Both the position numbers and the translations under genes were made by a program. Under the pieces are notes generated by a model. It had not been told where the DNA came from and made no database searches. It was given only the letters and a program-made list of their open reading frames with translations. From NCBI GenBank assembly GCA_027025175.1, contig JALVRF010000023.1:10556-50314 (forward strand): a stretch of DNA of 39,759 nt, given 5' to 3'. This stretch comes from Candidatus Aminicenantota bacterium (GTDB taxonomy: Bacteria; Acidobacteriota; Aminicenantia; S016-38). This document shows positions 9,635 to 19,359 of this stretch, one piece after another; within the stretch, counting starts at the first letter, position 1, and each line of letters opens with the position of its first letter.

Positions 9635-10833
9635 TTGCCGATGATTTTAAGTAAAAGTTTCAAGTTCAGTATATCAAATCCCTTATCTTTAAGAGGAATT
9701 TTAAATTTCCCTTCCTCTTCTCCACCATCTAATCTCAAAACGATCTCCAGATAACTGGATCTGTCAATTTTCTCTATGGGAATGTCAAATTCCTCCTCCC
9801 TTTTTATGGTTTTTTCCCTTTTAATAACCTCCTTAAAAACCTCGTGGAGTTCCCTTCTCTCCAGACGGCCTATTTTCTTAGGGGTAACCCTGGTCTCCCC
9901 GAGAATGGATTTGACCAGTTCGTCGAGTTGTTCTCCAGCCTCCTCCCTGGAGACCTTTATTTTTCTGAAATAAACCCTTTCCGATGGAGTCTTCTCCTCC
10001 TCTACCGCGAATTTCACCTCTACTTCCTCATCCTCATCCCTGGCATTGCCTTCCTCTGTTTTTTTTTCGGCCTTTTCCTCTTCCATCCTGGATGGCATAA
10101 TCACCACAGTGTTCTCCTCTATTTCTTTTTCCTCTTCCTCCTCTAATTTCTCCTCCACCTCATCCAGGGAAGCCCTGGAGGTTTTTTCTTCCTCTGCTCT
10201 CGTGCCGATTTTAGCGGCAAGTTCTTCCTCCTTTTCCTCATGAATTTCCAGGGTCCTCGCTATCTTGGCAAGGGTAAATTTTGATATACCCTTCAGTGTT
10301 TCAAAAACTCCTATTCCCCTGATGGCTATGGCCTCGTAATAGGGAACCCCCAATTTATTCAGGCGTTTCTGAAGTTCCTCAATGGGAAGAATATTCGGCA
10401 AATCCCTTTTGTTGTACTGAATAACCATGGGTATATCCTCAAGTTTTATGTTGTAAAAGGCCAGGTTCTCGGCGAGGTTCTCCATGCTTTCAAGATTTGA
10501 ATCCAGAATTGCCTTCTGGGAATCCGCCACGAATACGATTCCATCAACCCCCTTTAAAACTAACTTTCTCGTTTCGTTGTAATGAACCTGTCCCGGAACC
10601 GTGTATAGTTGGAACCTGACCCTGTAGTCCTTGAGGGTTCCCACTTCCATGGGAAGAAGGTCAAAAAACAGGGTTCTGTCTGCCCCTGTCTCCAGACTTA
10701 TAAGTTCTCCCCTGACCTTTGGGTGAGTTTTTCTGTAAATTACCTGAAGATTTGTGGTTTTTCCGCTGAGCCCTGGTCCGTAATAAACAATCTTCGCAGC
10801 CAATTGTTTGCTGGCGTAGTTGAAGAAAACCAT
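9631..10833 (-). CDS. mglA: MglA-like Ras-superfamily GTPase with long acidic C-terminal extension
   Basis: P-loop YYGPGLSGKTTN, switch II YTVPGQVHYNETRKLVLKGVDGIVFVADS, QYNKRDLP. Residues after about 200 form an E/K-rich segment and a C-terminal domain of unknown type. Confidence 0.9.
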   Translation of the reverse strand: MVFFNYASKQLAAKIVYYGPGLSGKTTNLQVIYRKTHPKVRGELISLETGADRTLFFDLLPMEVGTLKDYRVRFQLYTVPGQVHYNETRKLVLKGVDGIVFVADSQKAILDSNLESMENLAENLAFYNIKLEDIPMVIQYNKRDLPNILPIEELQKRLNKLGVPYYEAIAIRGIGVFETLKGISKFTLAKIARTLEIHEEKEEELAAKIGTRAEEEKTSRASLDEVEEKLEEEEEKEIEENTVVIMPSRMEEEKAEKKTEEGNARDEDEEVEVKFAVEEEKTPSERVYFRKIKVSREEAGEQLDELVKSILGETRVTPKKIGRLERRELHEVFKEVIKREKTIKREEEFDIPIEKIDRSSYLEIVLRLDGGEEEGKFKIPLKDKGFDILNLKLLLKIIGK

Positions 10834-10839
10834 ACTCTT

Positions 10840-10867
10840 ATTTTAGCACTACCTCGTTGATTTTCAA
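10840..10867 (-). promoter_or_regulatory. Predicted promoter of the mglA block (TTGAAA-N16-TAAAAT with extended -10 TGC)
   Basis: On the - strand, TGC-TAAAAT lies 6 nt before the ATG, with TTGAAA 16 nt upstream. Confidence 0.65.
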
Positions 10868-10878
10868 GAAAGAGGGCT

Positions 10879-10901
10879 ATAGGGGGGCAATGCCCCCCTA
10901 T
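10879..10901 (-). terminator. Hairpin downstream of gdhA, possible terminator
   Basis: Perfect 10-bp inverted repeat ATAGGGGGGC-AAT-GCCCCCCTAT between the gdhA stop and the mglA promoter. There is no strong U-tract. Confidence 0.55.
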
Positions 10902-10906
10902 TTATA

Positions 10907-12322
<1,416 letters not shown>

Positions 12323-12354
12323 GTTTCTAACATTTTGAAATACCCCCCTGGTGG

Positions 12355-12369
12355 TAAAATAGGATTATG
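12355..12369 (+). promoter_or_regulatory. Extended -10 (TGG-TAAAAT) immediately before the start codon
   Basis: TAAAAT 12355-12360, N6, ATG 12367. No clear -35 at ideal spacing. Confidence 0.5.
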
Positions 12370-12861
12370 GCAAAAAATCTAACCATTAAGAGGGAACACA
12401 AAAAAATAAGGCGTAGTTTATCCGCCTCCGTTTTCTACGGTATTGCCGGGGCAATAATCCTGTTTATCCTCCTTCTCCTTCTTCTCCTCCGATTCTCTCC
12501 GCTTAACAGGATTTATCTCTACGCTATTGCTGGCTTCGTATCCCTGATAATTACATACGCAATTTCCGTAAGGACTCTGAGACGAAAAATCATGGGCATT
12601 TACTCATCGGCGGAAAAAATATCAGAGGTTCTGGAGTCTATCTCAGAGGGTAATCTGAAACCGGAAATTCAGGAAAGTGAATACCTAAGGGAACTCTGGG
12701 AAAAACTATCCATTCTAACTCAAGGCCAGAGAGAAAGGCTGATTGCTGTGCTCCACTCCCTGAAGACTGCCCGGGAAAACCTGAAAAATTCGCAAAACGA
12801 AAGGGCCAGGGAGGTTCTGGATTCGCTAATTTCCAATCTTGAGCAGGATTTTAAATTCTGA
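12367..12861 (+). CDS. Small 2TM protein with HAMP-like domain, no output domain
   Basis: Two hydrophobic segments (VFYGIAGAIILFILLLLLLLRF; IYLYAIAGFVSLIITYAISV) followed by a HAMP-like RTLRRKIMGIYSSAEKISEVLESISEGNLKPEI and a helical tail. Confidence 0.65.
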   Translation: MAKNLTIKREHKKIRRSLSASVFYGIAGAIILFILLLLLLLRFSPLNRIYLYAIAGFVSLIITYAISVRTLRRKIMGIYSSAEKISEVLESISEGNLKPEIQESEYLRELWEKLSILTQGQRERLIAVLHSLKTARENLKNSQNERAREVLDSLISNLEQDFKF

Positions 12862-13440
12862 AAAGGACCTGATCTCAACTTCCAGGTAATCCTGGATTCT
12901 TTCCAGGAGGGACATGAAAACCCTTACAGGAAGTTTTTCCCGGACTATCCGGGAAACGGGTTTTTTAAAGAAATCCCTGTATCCCAGGTGTTTTTCCACC
13001 GGGAATCCCTCCATTTTAACCGCCCAGAAAAGAAAATAAGCAGTGGTCTGAAGGGGGGCCTTTTTCACCAGAGGAAGGCTCAGTTTCAGAAGTTCAAAAA
13101 GTTTTTCCCTGCGGAGGTTTTCCGGAAGAAGGGCCAGGAGCACCTCCTGGACCAGGGAAAGATAGGGGTAAATTTCAGGCCTGGAGATAAGGGGAAATCC
13201 CGGATGGAATATTTCAAAGGTCTCCAAGGTGAGCCCACCCTTCCAACTTTCCCAAACCGTGGCCTCTCCGTAGGTAAAGGGTTCTATGGACGAACCAAAC
13301 CTGTTGGGTATCTTGGCCCCCCCTCTTCCCAGGGTTTTTATTCTTCCCCTCTGGCGGGTAAAAAGCACCACCTCTCTGTCTATCTCAAAAATGTATTGGG
13401 ATTTCAAAACAATGGACTCAAAAATAAGCCTTGGCATCAC
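12826..13440 (-). CDS. recO: RecO-like DNA repair protein (short, cysteine-free)
   Basis: RecO-like N-terminal OB-fold pattern (ESIVLKSQYIFEIDREVVLFTRQRGRIKTLGRGGAKIPNRFGSSIEPFTYGEATVW), then helical C-terminus. Confidence 0.7.
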   Translation of the reverse strand: MMPRLIFESIVLKSQYIFEIDREVVLFTRQRGRIKTLGRGGAKIPNRFGSSIEPFTYGEATVWESWKGGLTLETFEIFHPGFPLISRPEIYPYLSLVQEVLLALLPENLRREKLFELLKLSLPLVKKAPLQTTAYFLFWAVKMEGFPVEKHLGYRDFFKKPVSRIVREKLPVRVFMSLLERIQDYLEVEIRSFSEFKILLKIGN

Positions 13441-14801
13441 ATAAGGCGATTCATAAGCAATGTGGCCAGGCCAAAGAGAAGAAGATATCCCACCGAATCC
13501 GTGAGCATGGTCAGGAAGGTCCCGGGCCCAAAGGCCGGGTCAAGCCCCACCTTTTTCCATATAAAGGGAATAAGGGTTCCAGCCAGGGCTGCTATTATCA
13601 TGTCCCCCACCAGAACCAGAAAGAGTATCAGCCCGATTACGGGTTTCCCGGTGGTTAAATAACCCAGTATGCTAACCACTATGCCGAGGCCCACGGCATT
13701 TCCCAGGGCCACGGCAATCTCCTTCATGAGGGCTTTCCTGGCATTTTCCCAGGTAAGTTCTCCCAGGGCCAGTTCTCTGACCATTACGGCTATGGATTGG
13801 ATTCCCGCGTTTCCCACGAGGCCTGTAATGGGCATAAAGGCAGCTATTAGGGCGTATTTCTGTATGGTCCCCTTAAACAGGGATATAACCGAAGCAACTA
13901 TGGAAGCGGTTATAAGGTTTACATAAAGCCACGGAAGCCTTCTTTTTATGGACTTGATAGGCGGGGTTGTTATCCTGTCCACCTCCTCCAATCCTGCCAT
14001 TTTTAAAAGATCTTCGGTGGCCTCCTCTTCAATTATGTCTATTATGTCATCAACGGTTATAACTCCCTTGAGCCTTCCTTCGTGGTCCACCACTGGAATG
14101 GCCACAAGATTGTATGCAGAAACCATTCTTGCCACTTCTTCCTGGTCAGTATCCACGGTCACGGATATCACATGGGGATTCATTATGTCCTTCAGTTTGG
14201 TATTGGGGGGATTAAGAATCAGTTGCTTCAGAGAAACCACGCCCACCAATTTACCGTCATCGTCCACCACATAAAGATAAAATCCCGATTCCTTCTCCTG
14301 GGAAAGTTGAATAGCAGTTATTGCATCAGCCACAGTGGTATTCTGGGAAAGGGCGTAAAAATCCGTGGACATGATGTGGCCGGCGGTGTCCTCTTCATAG
14401 GCTAAGAGTTCCCTTACCTCCTGGCTGCGCTTGGGAGCCATGAGTTGGCGAACTTTTTCGGATACTTCCTCGGGCATGTAGTCCAGGATAGAAACCACAT
14501 CGTCGCTGTCCATGTGGCGGAAGAGTTCAACCATTTCCTTGGGGGAAAGTTCAGCATTGAGGAGAAGGTCAGCAGCAATGTCCGGTTCCAGTTCAGCCAC
14601 CACATCCGCCGCCTTTTCCACATCGTGGGAATATATGACCTGGAAAAGGATTATTCTCTCGTTGGGAAAGAGCCGGGACATAACCGCAGCCAGGTCCGCA
14701 GCGTGAACTTTTTTGGTAAGATTCCAGAGCCTGGAGTACGCCCTGCTGCGGATGAACTTGGTTATGCTTCCGAAAAGCACATTGAGTGGCTTCTGATTCA
14801 T
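13437..14801 (-). CDS. mgtE: Magnesium transporter MgtE
   Basis: MgtE N-domain (HAADLAAVMSRL...), CBS pair (AGHIMSTDFYAL; LKDIMNPHVISV), TM core with FMPITGLVGNAGIQSIAVMVRELALGE. Confidence 0.96.
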   Translation of the reverse strand: MNQKPLNVLFGSITKFIRSRAYSRLWNLTKKVHAADLAAVMSRLFPNERIILFQVIYSHDVEKAADVVAELEPDIAADLLLNAELSPKEMVELFRHMDSDDVVSILDYMPEEVSEKVRQLMAPKRSQEVRELLAYEEDTAGHIMSTDFYALSQNTTVADAITAIQLSQEKESGFYLYVVDDDGKLVGVVSLKQLILNPPNTKLKDIMNPHVISVTVDTDQEEVARMVSAYNLVAIPVVDHEGRLKGVITVDDIIDIIEEEATEDLLKMAGLEEVDRITTPPIKSIKRRLPWLYVNLITASIVASVISLFKGTIQKYALIAAFMPITGLVGNAGIQSIAVMVRELALGELTWENARKALMKEIAVALGNAVGLGIVVSILGYLTTGKPVIGLILFLVLVGDMIIAALAGTLIPFIWKKVGLDPAFGPGTFLTMLTDSVGYLLLFGLATLLMNRLM

Positions 14802-14807
14802 CCCTAT

Positions 14808-14835
14808 AAGATAACACAGAAGAGGTTTTAAGCAA
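14808..14835 (-). promoter_or_regulatory. Predicted mgtE promoter (TTGCTT-N16-TATCTT, extended -10 TGT)
   Basis: TGT-TATCTT on the - strand ends 6 nt before the ATG. Confidence 0.5.
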
Positions 14836-14846
14836 AGGCTTTTAAA

Positions 14847-14875
14847 TTCAAGCCACGGGGTTAATGTGCTAAAAT
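14847..14875 (+). promoter_or_regulatory. Predicted promoter of the Ldh2-family gene (TTCAAG-N17-TAAAAT, extended -10 TGC)
   Basis: TGC-TAAAAT followed by SD GGAGG and ATG 14894. Divergent from the mgtE promoter. Confidence 0.6.
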
Positions 14876-14893
14876 TCGGGAAGGAGGTGTGAC

Positions 14894-15979
14894 ATGGCAG
14901 AAGAATGGGTAAAGGTAAAAATTGCGGACCTTTTTGATGTGGTGGTGAATGTTTTTAAAGAACTCGGGGTTCCTGAGGAGGATGCAGGAATAATAGCCGA
15001 TGTTCTTATAGCCGCAGACCGCCGGGGAATATCCTCCCACGGGGTGGCCAGGCTCCGCCGCTATGTGAACGGCATAAAACAGGGGGTAATGATGGCAAAA
15101 ACCGAGATAACCTATGTAAAGGAAACCCCTGTTTCTCTGGTGGTGGACGGCGGAGGAGGAATGGGCCAGGTTGTGGCCTACAGGACCATGGAAAAATGCA
15201 TCAAAAAAGCCAGGGAAAACTTCATCTGCTTAGCCACTATACGAAACTCCAATCATTACGGCATAGCAGGGTATTATTCCATGATGGCCCTGAAGGAAGG
15301 GCTCATCGGGATATCCATGACCAATGCCGCTCCCCTGGTAATACCCACCTTCGGCAAGGATGCGGTGCTGGGAACCAATCCCATATCCGTGGCCGTTCCT
15401 GCCAGGGAGGAGAGGCCCTATGTTCTGGACATGGCAACCTCCACGGTTCCCAGGGGAAAGTTAGAGGTTTACAACAGAATGGGAAAGAAGATTCCCCTCA
15501 TGTGGGCAACGGATGAAAATGGGATTCCCACCGACGACCCGGGTCGGGTGCTTAAGAACCTTTTAGAAAGAAGGGGAGGAGGGCTTCTTCCCTTGGGAGG
15601 GGCCGACGAACTAACCGGGGGGCACAAGGGATACGGTCTTGCCCTTCTGGTGGATATATTCTCCGGGGTCTTCTCGTCGGGAGCCTGGGGAACCGATGTT
15701 TACGGTAAAAAGGGACAGCCTGCCAATGTCTGTCACTTCCTTGGCGCCATCTCACCGGAGGCCTTTGTGGGTATGGAAGAAATTTCCTCCAACATGGACA
15801 ACATAATAAGGATGCTCAAGAACGCCCCCAAGGCTCCTGGAAAGGACAGAATCTACATCCACGGGGAAAAGGAATTTGAGAAGGAGGAGGAAAACAGCGA
15901 GGAAGTTCCCCTTTATTACAAGGTCTATCAGGACATAAAGGAAATCTGTTCGGACTTAGGGGTGAAATTCAAACTCTAA
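14894..15979 (+). CDS. Malate/L-lactate (Ldh2/YlbC-family) NAD(P)-dependent dehydrogenase
   Basis: DRRGISSHGVARLRRYV, RNSNHYGIAGYYSMMAL, GISMTNAAPLVIPTFGKDAVLGTNPISVAVP, GHKGYGLALLVDIFSGVFSG-type motifs. Confidence 0.93.
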   Translation: MAEEWVKVKIADLFDVVVNVFKELGVPEEDAGIIADVLIAADRRGISSHGVARLRRYVNGIKQGVMMAKTEITYVKETPVSLVVDGGGGMGQVVAYRTMEKCIKKARENFICLATIRNSNHYGIAGYYSMMALKEGLIGISMTNAAPLVIPTFGKDAVLGTNPISVAVPAREERPYVLDMATSTVPRGKLEVYNRMGKKIPLMWATDENGIPTDDPGRVLKNLLERRGGGLLPLGGADELTGGHKGYGLALLVDIFSGVFSSGAWGTDVYGKKGQPANVCHFLGAISPEAFVGMEEISSNMDNIIRMLKNAPKAPGKDRIYIHGEKEFEKEEENSEEVPLYYKVYQDIKEICSDLGVKFKL

Positions 15980-18310
15980 TCCTGTTCTCCTGATTTTTAT
16001 CTCCATCCCCCTCTCCCTGGCCCTGCGATGGGGAGAGGGAGTTTTAAGGTGGTGGATAAATTCTATCTCCTTATCTTTTTCCTTTACCTCAAACCCTAAT
16101 TTTTCTATCTTCTCCCTTTCCTCTGCCGGCGCCCTGTATATCGCATATTTTAAGTGGGGAATGCCCTTCTGCTCTATCTCCTCCAGGGAAAGGAATATAA
16201 GCCCATCTATGGAGGAGGAATTCCACCTTTGCAGGAATCCCTCTTCCAGCCTCTGGACTGTTTCCAATTCCATGATTTCTTTTTCCCCCTCTACGCCGAT
16301 GGGCAGGGCCGGTCCTAAACTTATCCTGGGCTTTGGGTGGAACCCCCGGGAGAAGGAAAGGGGGGTGGCGGTTCTACGGAAAATTCTCTCCATGGTTTTA
16401 AGAAGTTCTGTCTGGGAAAGAAAACGAGCAATCCCCTTTTTGGTGTAATAAATCCTGTATAAAAATCTTCCCTCCTCCTTCCTTTGAGGAAGGCTTTCTC
16501 TGAGTTCTATTTTCGGCGAGAACCTTTTCCTGGCCACCTTCCAGTAAATGCATCCCTTACACCTTCCGCAGTAAAGCTCAAGGCAGGATGGGGTCCTCTC
16601 CCCTTCCAGGGCCCTTTTCCTCTCTAAAAGGAGATATTCCTTAAGGGGGCCCGCCTCCATGTGGTCCCAGGGAAGGGGTTCCGGTAAAGGGAAGGGGCTG
16701 GTAAAGTCTTCTGGGGAAATACCGGTTTTTGAAAAGGCCTCCTGCCAGAGGGAAAAATCAAAGTGCTCCCTCCAGGCCTCCAGCATCCCTCCCCTCCTTC
16801 GGACCTCCTCCAGAACTTCCCCTGCCCTGAAATCTCCCCGGGCCAGGAAGGCTTCAAGAAGGCTCTGGTGAAGGTCGTGGAAGTTAATTCTTATGTTCCT
16901 GTGCCTTCTTATAAGGCTCAATATGAAACGCTGCTTCTGAGCAAGGGAATTCATGTCCCCAAATCCTTCCCACTGGAAAGGGGTCCAGGGCATGGGAACG
17001 AAGTTGGAAATGGAGGCAACAAGAAGGGGTCTGGCGCCGAGTTTTTCCCTTCCTAAGCGGGAAACTTCCTCTAAAAGGGAAGCGATTCCCCGAAGGTCCT
17101 CCTCCTTTTCCGTGGGAAGTCCTATCATGAAGTAAAACTTAAGCCTCCTCCACCCAAGACTGAAGGCAACCTCCGCTGCCTTAATTATTTCCTCCCCGGT
17201 GGTGGCTTTATTTATAACCCGGCGGAGCCTCTCCGCTCCAGCCTCAGGCACTATGGTAAAGGAAGTCTTCCGCAGGTCGGCTATTATGGAAAGCAACTGG
17301 AGGTCCTGGAGGATGGAGGGCCTGAGGGAGGGCAGAGACACGGAAATTGCCCATTTTTTAAACTCAGGATAAAGGGTTTTAAGAAGAAGGTGGAAATGGG
17401 GAAAATCCGCCGTAGAAAGGGAGGAGAAACTCACCTCCTCGTATCCCGTGTTCCTCAAACTCCTTATAACCCCATTGGCTATTTCGCTCAGGCTCCTGGC
17501 CCTGAAGGGGGAATAGAACTGGGTGGCCTGGCAAAAACGGCATTTCTGAGGGCAGCCCCGGGAAATTTCCCATCCCTGTCGGTCAAATACCGATTCCACA
17601 TGGGGAAGAACCGCTTTTTCAGGGAAGGGAAAATCGTCTAAATTCCTAACAATGGCCTTTTCAACCTTAACTCCCTCAACGAAATAATAACCTACCTTTG
17701 CCCTTTTTCTCCTTGAAGGGTCCGGAACATAAACCCCCTTTATCTCCTTTAAGGCCTCAATCCTCTCCCTGCGATTTCTGATTTTTCGGAAAATCTCCAG
17801 GGCCCCGGGAAAAAACAGTTCCCCGTCCCCGAAAAAGAAAAAGTCAAAAAATTCAGACATGGGCTCAGGATTTATGACATTGGGTCCCCCTGCCCCTATT
17901 ATGGGGTCCTGCACCTTCCTTTCCTCCCTCCTTATGGGAATTCCCCCTAGTTCCAGAATTTTCAAAACATTGGTGTAGTTAAGTTCGTAAAGCAGGGAAA
18001 AGGAAACCATGTCAAAATCCCGGAGGGGACTTTTGGTCTCCAGGGAAAAAAGTGGCATTCCCTTTTCTTTAAGAAGGCTCACCATGTCCGCATCGGGCAT
18101 GAAAACCCTCTCGGCAGCGGCAAAGTCCATGGAATTTATCAGGAAATAAAGGATTCTGAGCCCGAGATAACTCATTCCAATCTCGTAAAGGTCAGGATAA
18201 ACCAAGGCCACCCTCACCTGAGCCTCAGGCTTTGCTACAGAACCGAATTCTCCCCCAACGTATCTTGCGGGTTTTCGGACCCTGTGCAAGACTTCTTCTA
18301 TTATTCCCAT
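15956..18310 (-). CDS. Radical SAM protein (TIGR03960-type) fused to a DUF2344/TIGR03936 domain
   Basis: WEISRGCPQKCRFCQATQFYSPFRARS (CxxxCxxC), RRLKFYFMIGLPTE, then C-terminal IYYTKKGIARFLSQTELLKTMERIFRRTATPLSFSRGFHPKPRISLGPALPIGVEG. Start set to ATG 18310 (MGIIEEVLHRVRKPARYVGGE). Confidence 0.93.
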   Translation of the reverse strand: MGIIEEVLHRVRKPARYVGGEFGSVAKPEAQVRVALVYPDLYEIGMSYLGLRILYFLINSMDFAAAERVFMPDADMVSLLKEKGMPLFSLETKSPLRDFDMVSFSLLYELNYTNVLKILELGGIPIRREERKVQDPIIGAGGPNVINPEPMSEFFDFFFFGDGELFFPGALEIFRKIRNRRERIEALKEIKGVYVPDPSRRKRAKVGYYFVEGVKVEKAIVRNLDDFPFPEKAVLPHVESVFDRQGWEISRGCPQKCRFCQATQFYSPFRARSLSEIANGVIRSLRNTGYEEVSFSSLSTADFPHFHLLLKTLYPEFKKWAISVSLPSLRPSILQDLQLLSIIADLRKTSFTIVPEAGAERLRRVINKATTGEEIIKAAEVAFSLGWRRLKFYFMIGLPTEKEEDLRGIASLLEEVSRLGREKLGARPLLVASISNFVPMPWTPFQWEGFGDMNSLAQKQRFILSLIRRHRNIRINFHDLHQSLLEAFLARGDFRAGEVLEEVRRRGGMLEAWREHFDFSLWQEAFSKTGISPEDFTSPFPLPEPLPWDHMEAGPLKEYLLLERKRALEGERTPSCLELYCGRCKGCIYWKVARKRFSPKIELRESLPQRKEEGRFLYRIYYTKKGIARFLSQTELLKTMERIFRRTATPLSFSRGFHPKPRISLGPALPIGVEGEKEIMELETVQRLEEGFLQRWNSSSIDGLIFLSLEEIEQKGIPHLKYAIYRAPAEEREKIEKLGFEVKEKDKEIEFIHHLKTPSPHRRARERGMEIKIRRTGLEFEFHP

Positions 18311-19359
18311 CTCCACGCCAGGGTGCTGTTTATTATTCCCAAGGAGATATAGGAAGCCAGCAGGTTGGAACCACCGTAACTGAGAAATGGAAGGGGAAAT
18401 CCTGTCACCGGGAAAAGGCCCACAGCGATAAGGAGGTTGAAAACCGTCTGAAAGGCGAGCCATCCTCCCAGGAGAAGCACCAGGAGAACCGCCTCCTCCT
18501 CTGCCAGATATTCAACAGAAGAGAAAATTCTGAAAAAGAGCATGGCATATAAAAGAAGAACCACGAGAACTCCCAGAAAACCGAAACTTTCCCCCACTAC
18601 TGCGAAGATAAAATCGGTATGGGCTGCAGGGAGAAACCTGAGTTTTGCCTGGGTCATTTCCCTGAGGCCCTTTCCCTTGAGTCCCCCGGAACCTATGGAT
18701 ATTTTTGCCTGATAGACCTGGTATGCAGAGCCCTTGGGGTCAGAGGAAGGGTGGAGAAAGGAGGTAATTCTTTTTTTCTGATAATCCTCCAGAAAATAAA
18801 ACCATCCTACCACTGCTACCACAATGGCAGAGATAGCAATGAGCCTCCTCATCCACTTTTTAATTCCAAAGACCATGTAAAGGGCCAGGGGGAAGGCCAG
18901 ATAAACGAAGGCAGTCCCAAGGTCCGGCTGAAGGGCCACCAGGCCCATGGGAAGAAAAACTATAGCCCCGGAAATTACGAAATTTTTAAAGGAAACGGGA
19001 AACTGATACTTTCGGCGTAAGAACCATACCAGAAAAAGGGGTATTATGAATTTTCCCGCCTCAGAGGGCTGAAACCAGAAGGTGCCCAATTTCAACCAAC
19101 TGGATACCCCGCCACGGAAAGCAAGGGGAAGAAGAACCGCCAGGAGACCGGCATAAAGCCATGGGGAGAGATTTATCAATTTCCTGTAATTGAACATGGA
19201 GAAAAGGAAAAAGGCACCTAAGGAAAGAAAAATCCTGAGCACCTGTCCCCTTATCAGGAAAGGCCCGGCCCTGGATGCCCATATTCCCAGAAGTCCCATA
19301 CCGTTAAGGCCCAGGGCTACGGCAAGCATCCACCTGTCAATTTCCCTTAATCTTCTCAC
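18301..19359 (-). CDS. rodA: Rod-shape-determining SEDS glycosyltransferase RodA
   Basis: SEDS motifs: WLKLGTFWFQPSEAGKFIIPLFL, ALQPDLGTAFVYL, PAAHTDFIFAVVGESFGFLG, GFPLPFLSYGGSNLLASYISLGI. Confidence 0.97.
   Translation of the reverse strand: MRRLREIDRWMLAVALGLNGMGLLGIWASRAGPFLIRGQVLRIFLSLGAFFLFSMFNYRKLINLSPWLYAGLLAVLLPLAFRGGVSSWLKLGTFWFQPSEAGKFIIPLFLVWFLRRKYQFPVSFKNFVISGAIVFLPMGLVALQPDLGTAFVYLAFPLALYMVFGIKKWMRRLIAISAIVVAVVGWFYFLEDYQKKRITSFLHPSSDPKGSAYQVYQAKISIGSGGLKGKGLREMTQAKLRFLPAAHTDFIFAVVGESFGFLGVLVVLLLYAMLFFRIFSSVEYLAEEEAVLLVLLLGGWLAFQTVFNLLIAVGLFPVTGFPLPFLSYGGSNLLASYISLGIINSTLAWRWE

Noticed and set aside
12988-13662. 224-aa + strand ORF opposite recO/mgtE
   Set aside because: Antisense to two supported genes; no domain signal.
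18311-18463. 51-aa N-terminal extension of the radical SAM protein
   Set aside because: It lies within the end of rodA and has no family similarity; ATG 18310 gives the expected start.
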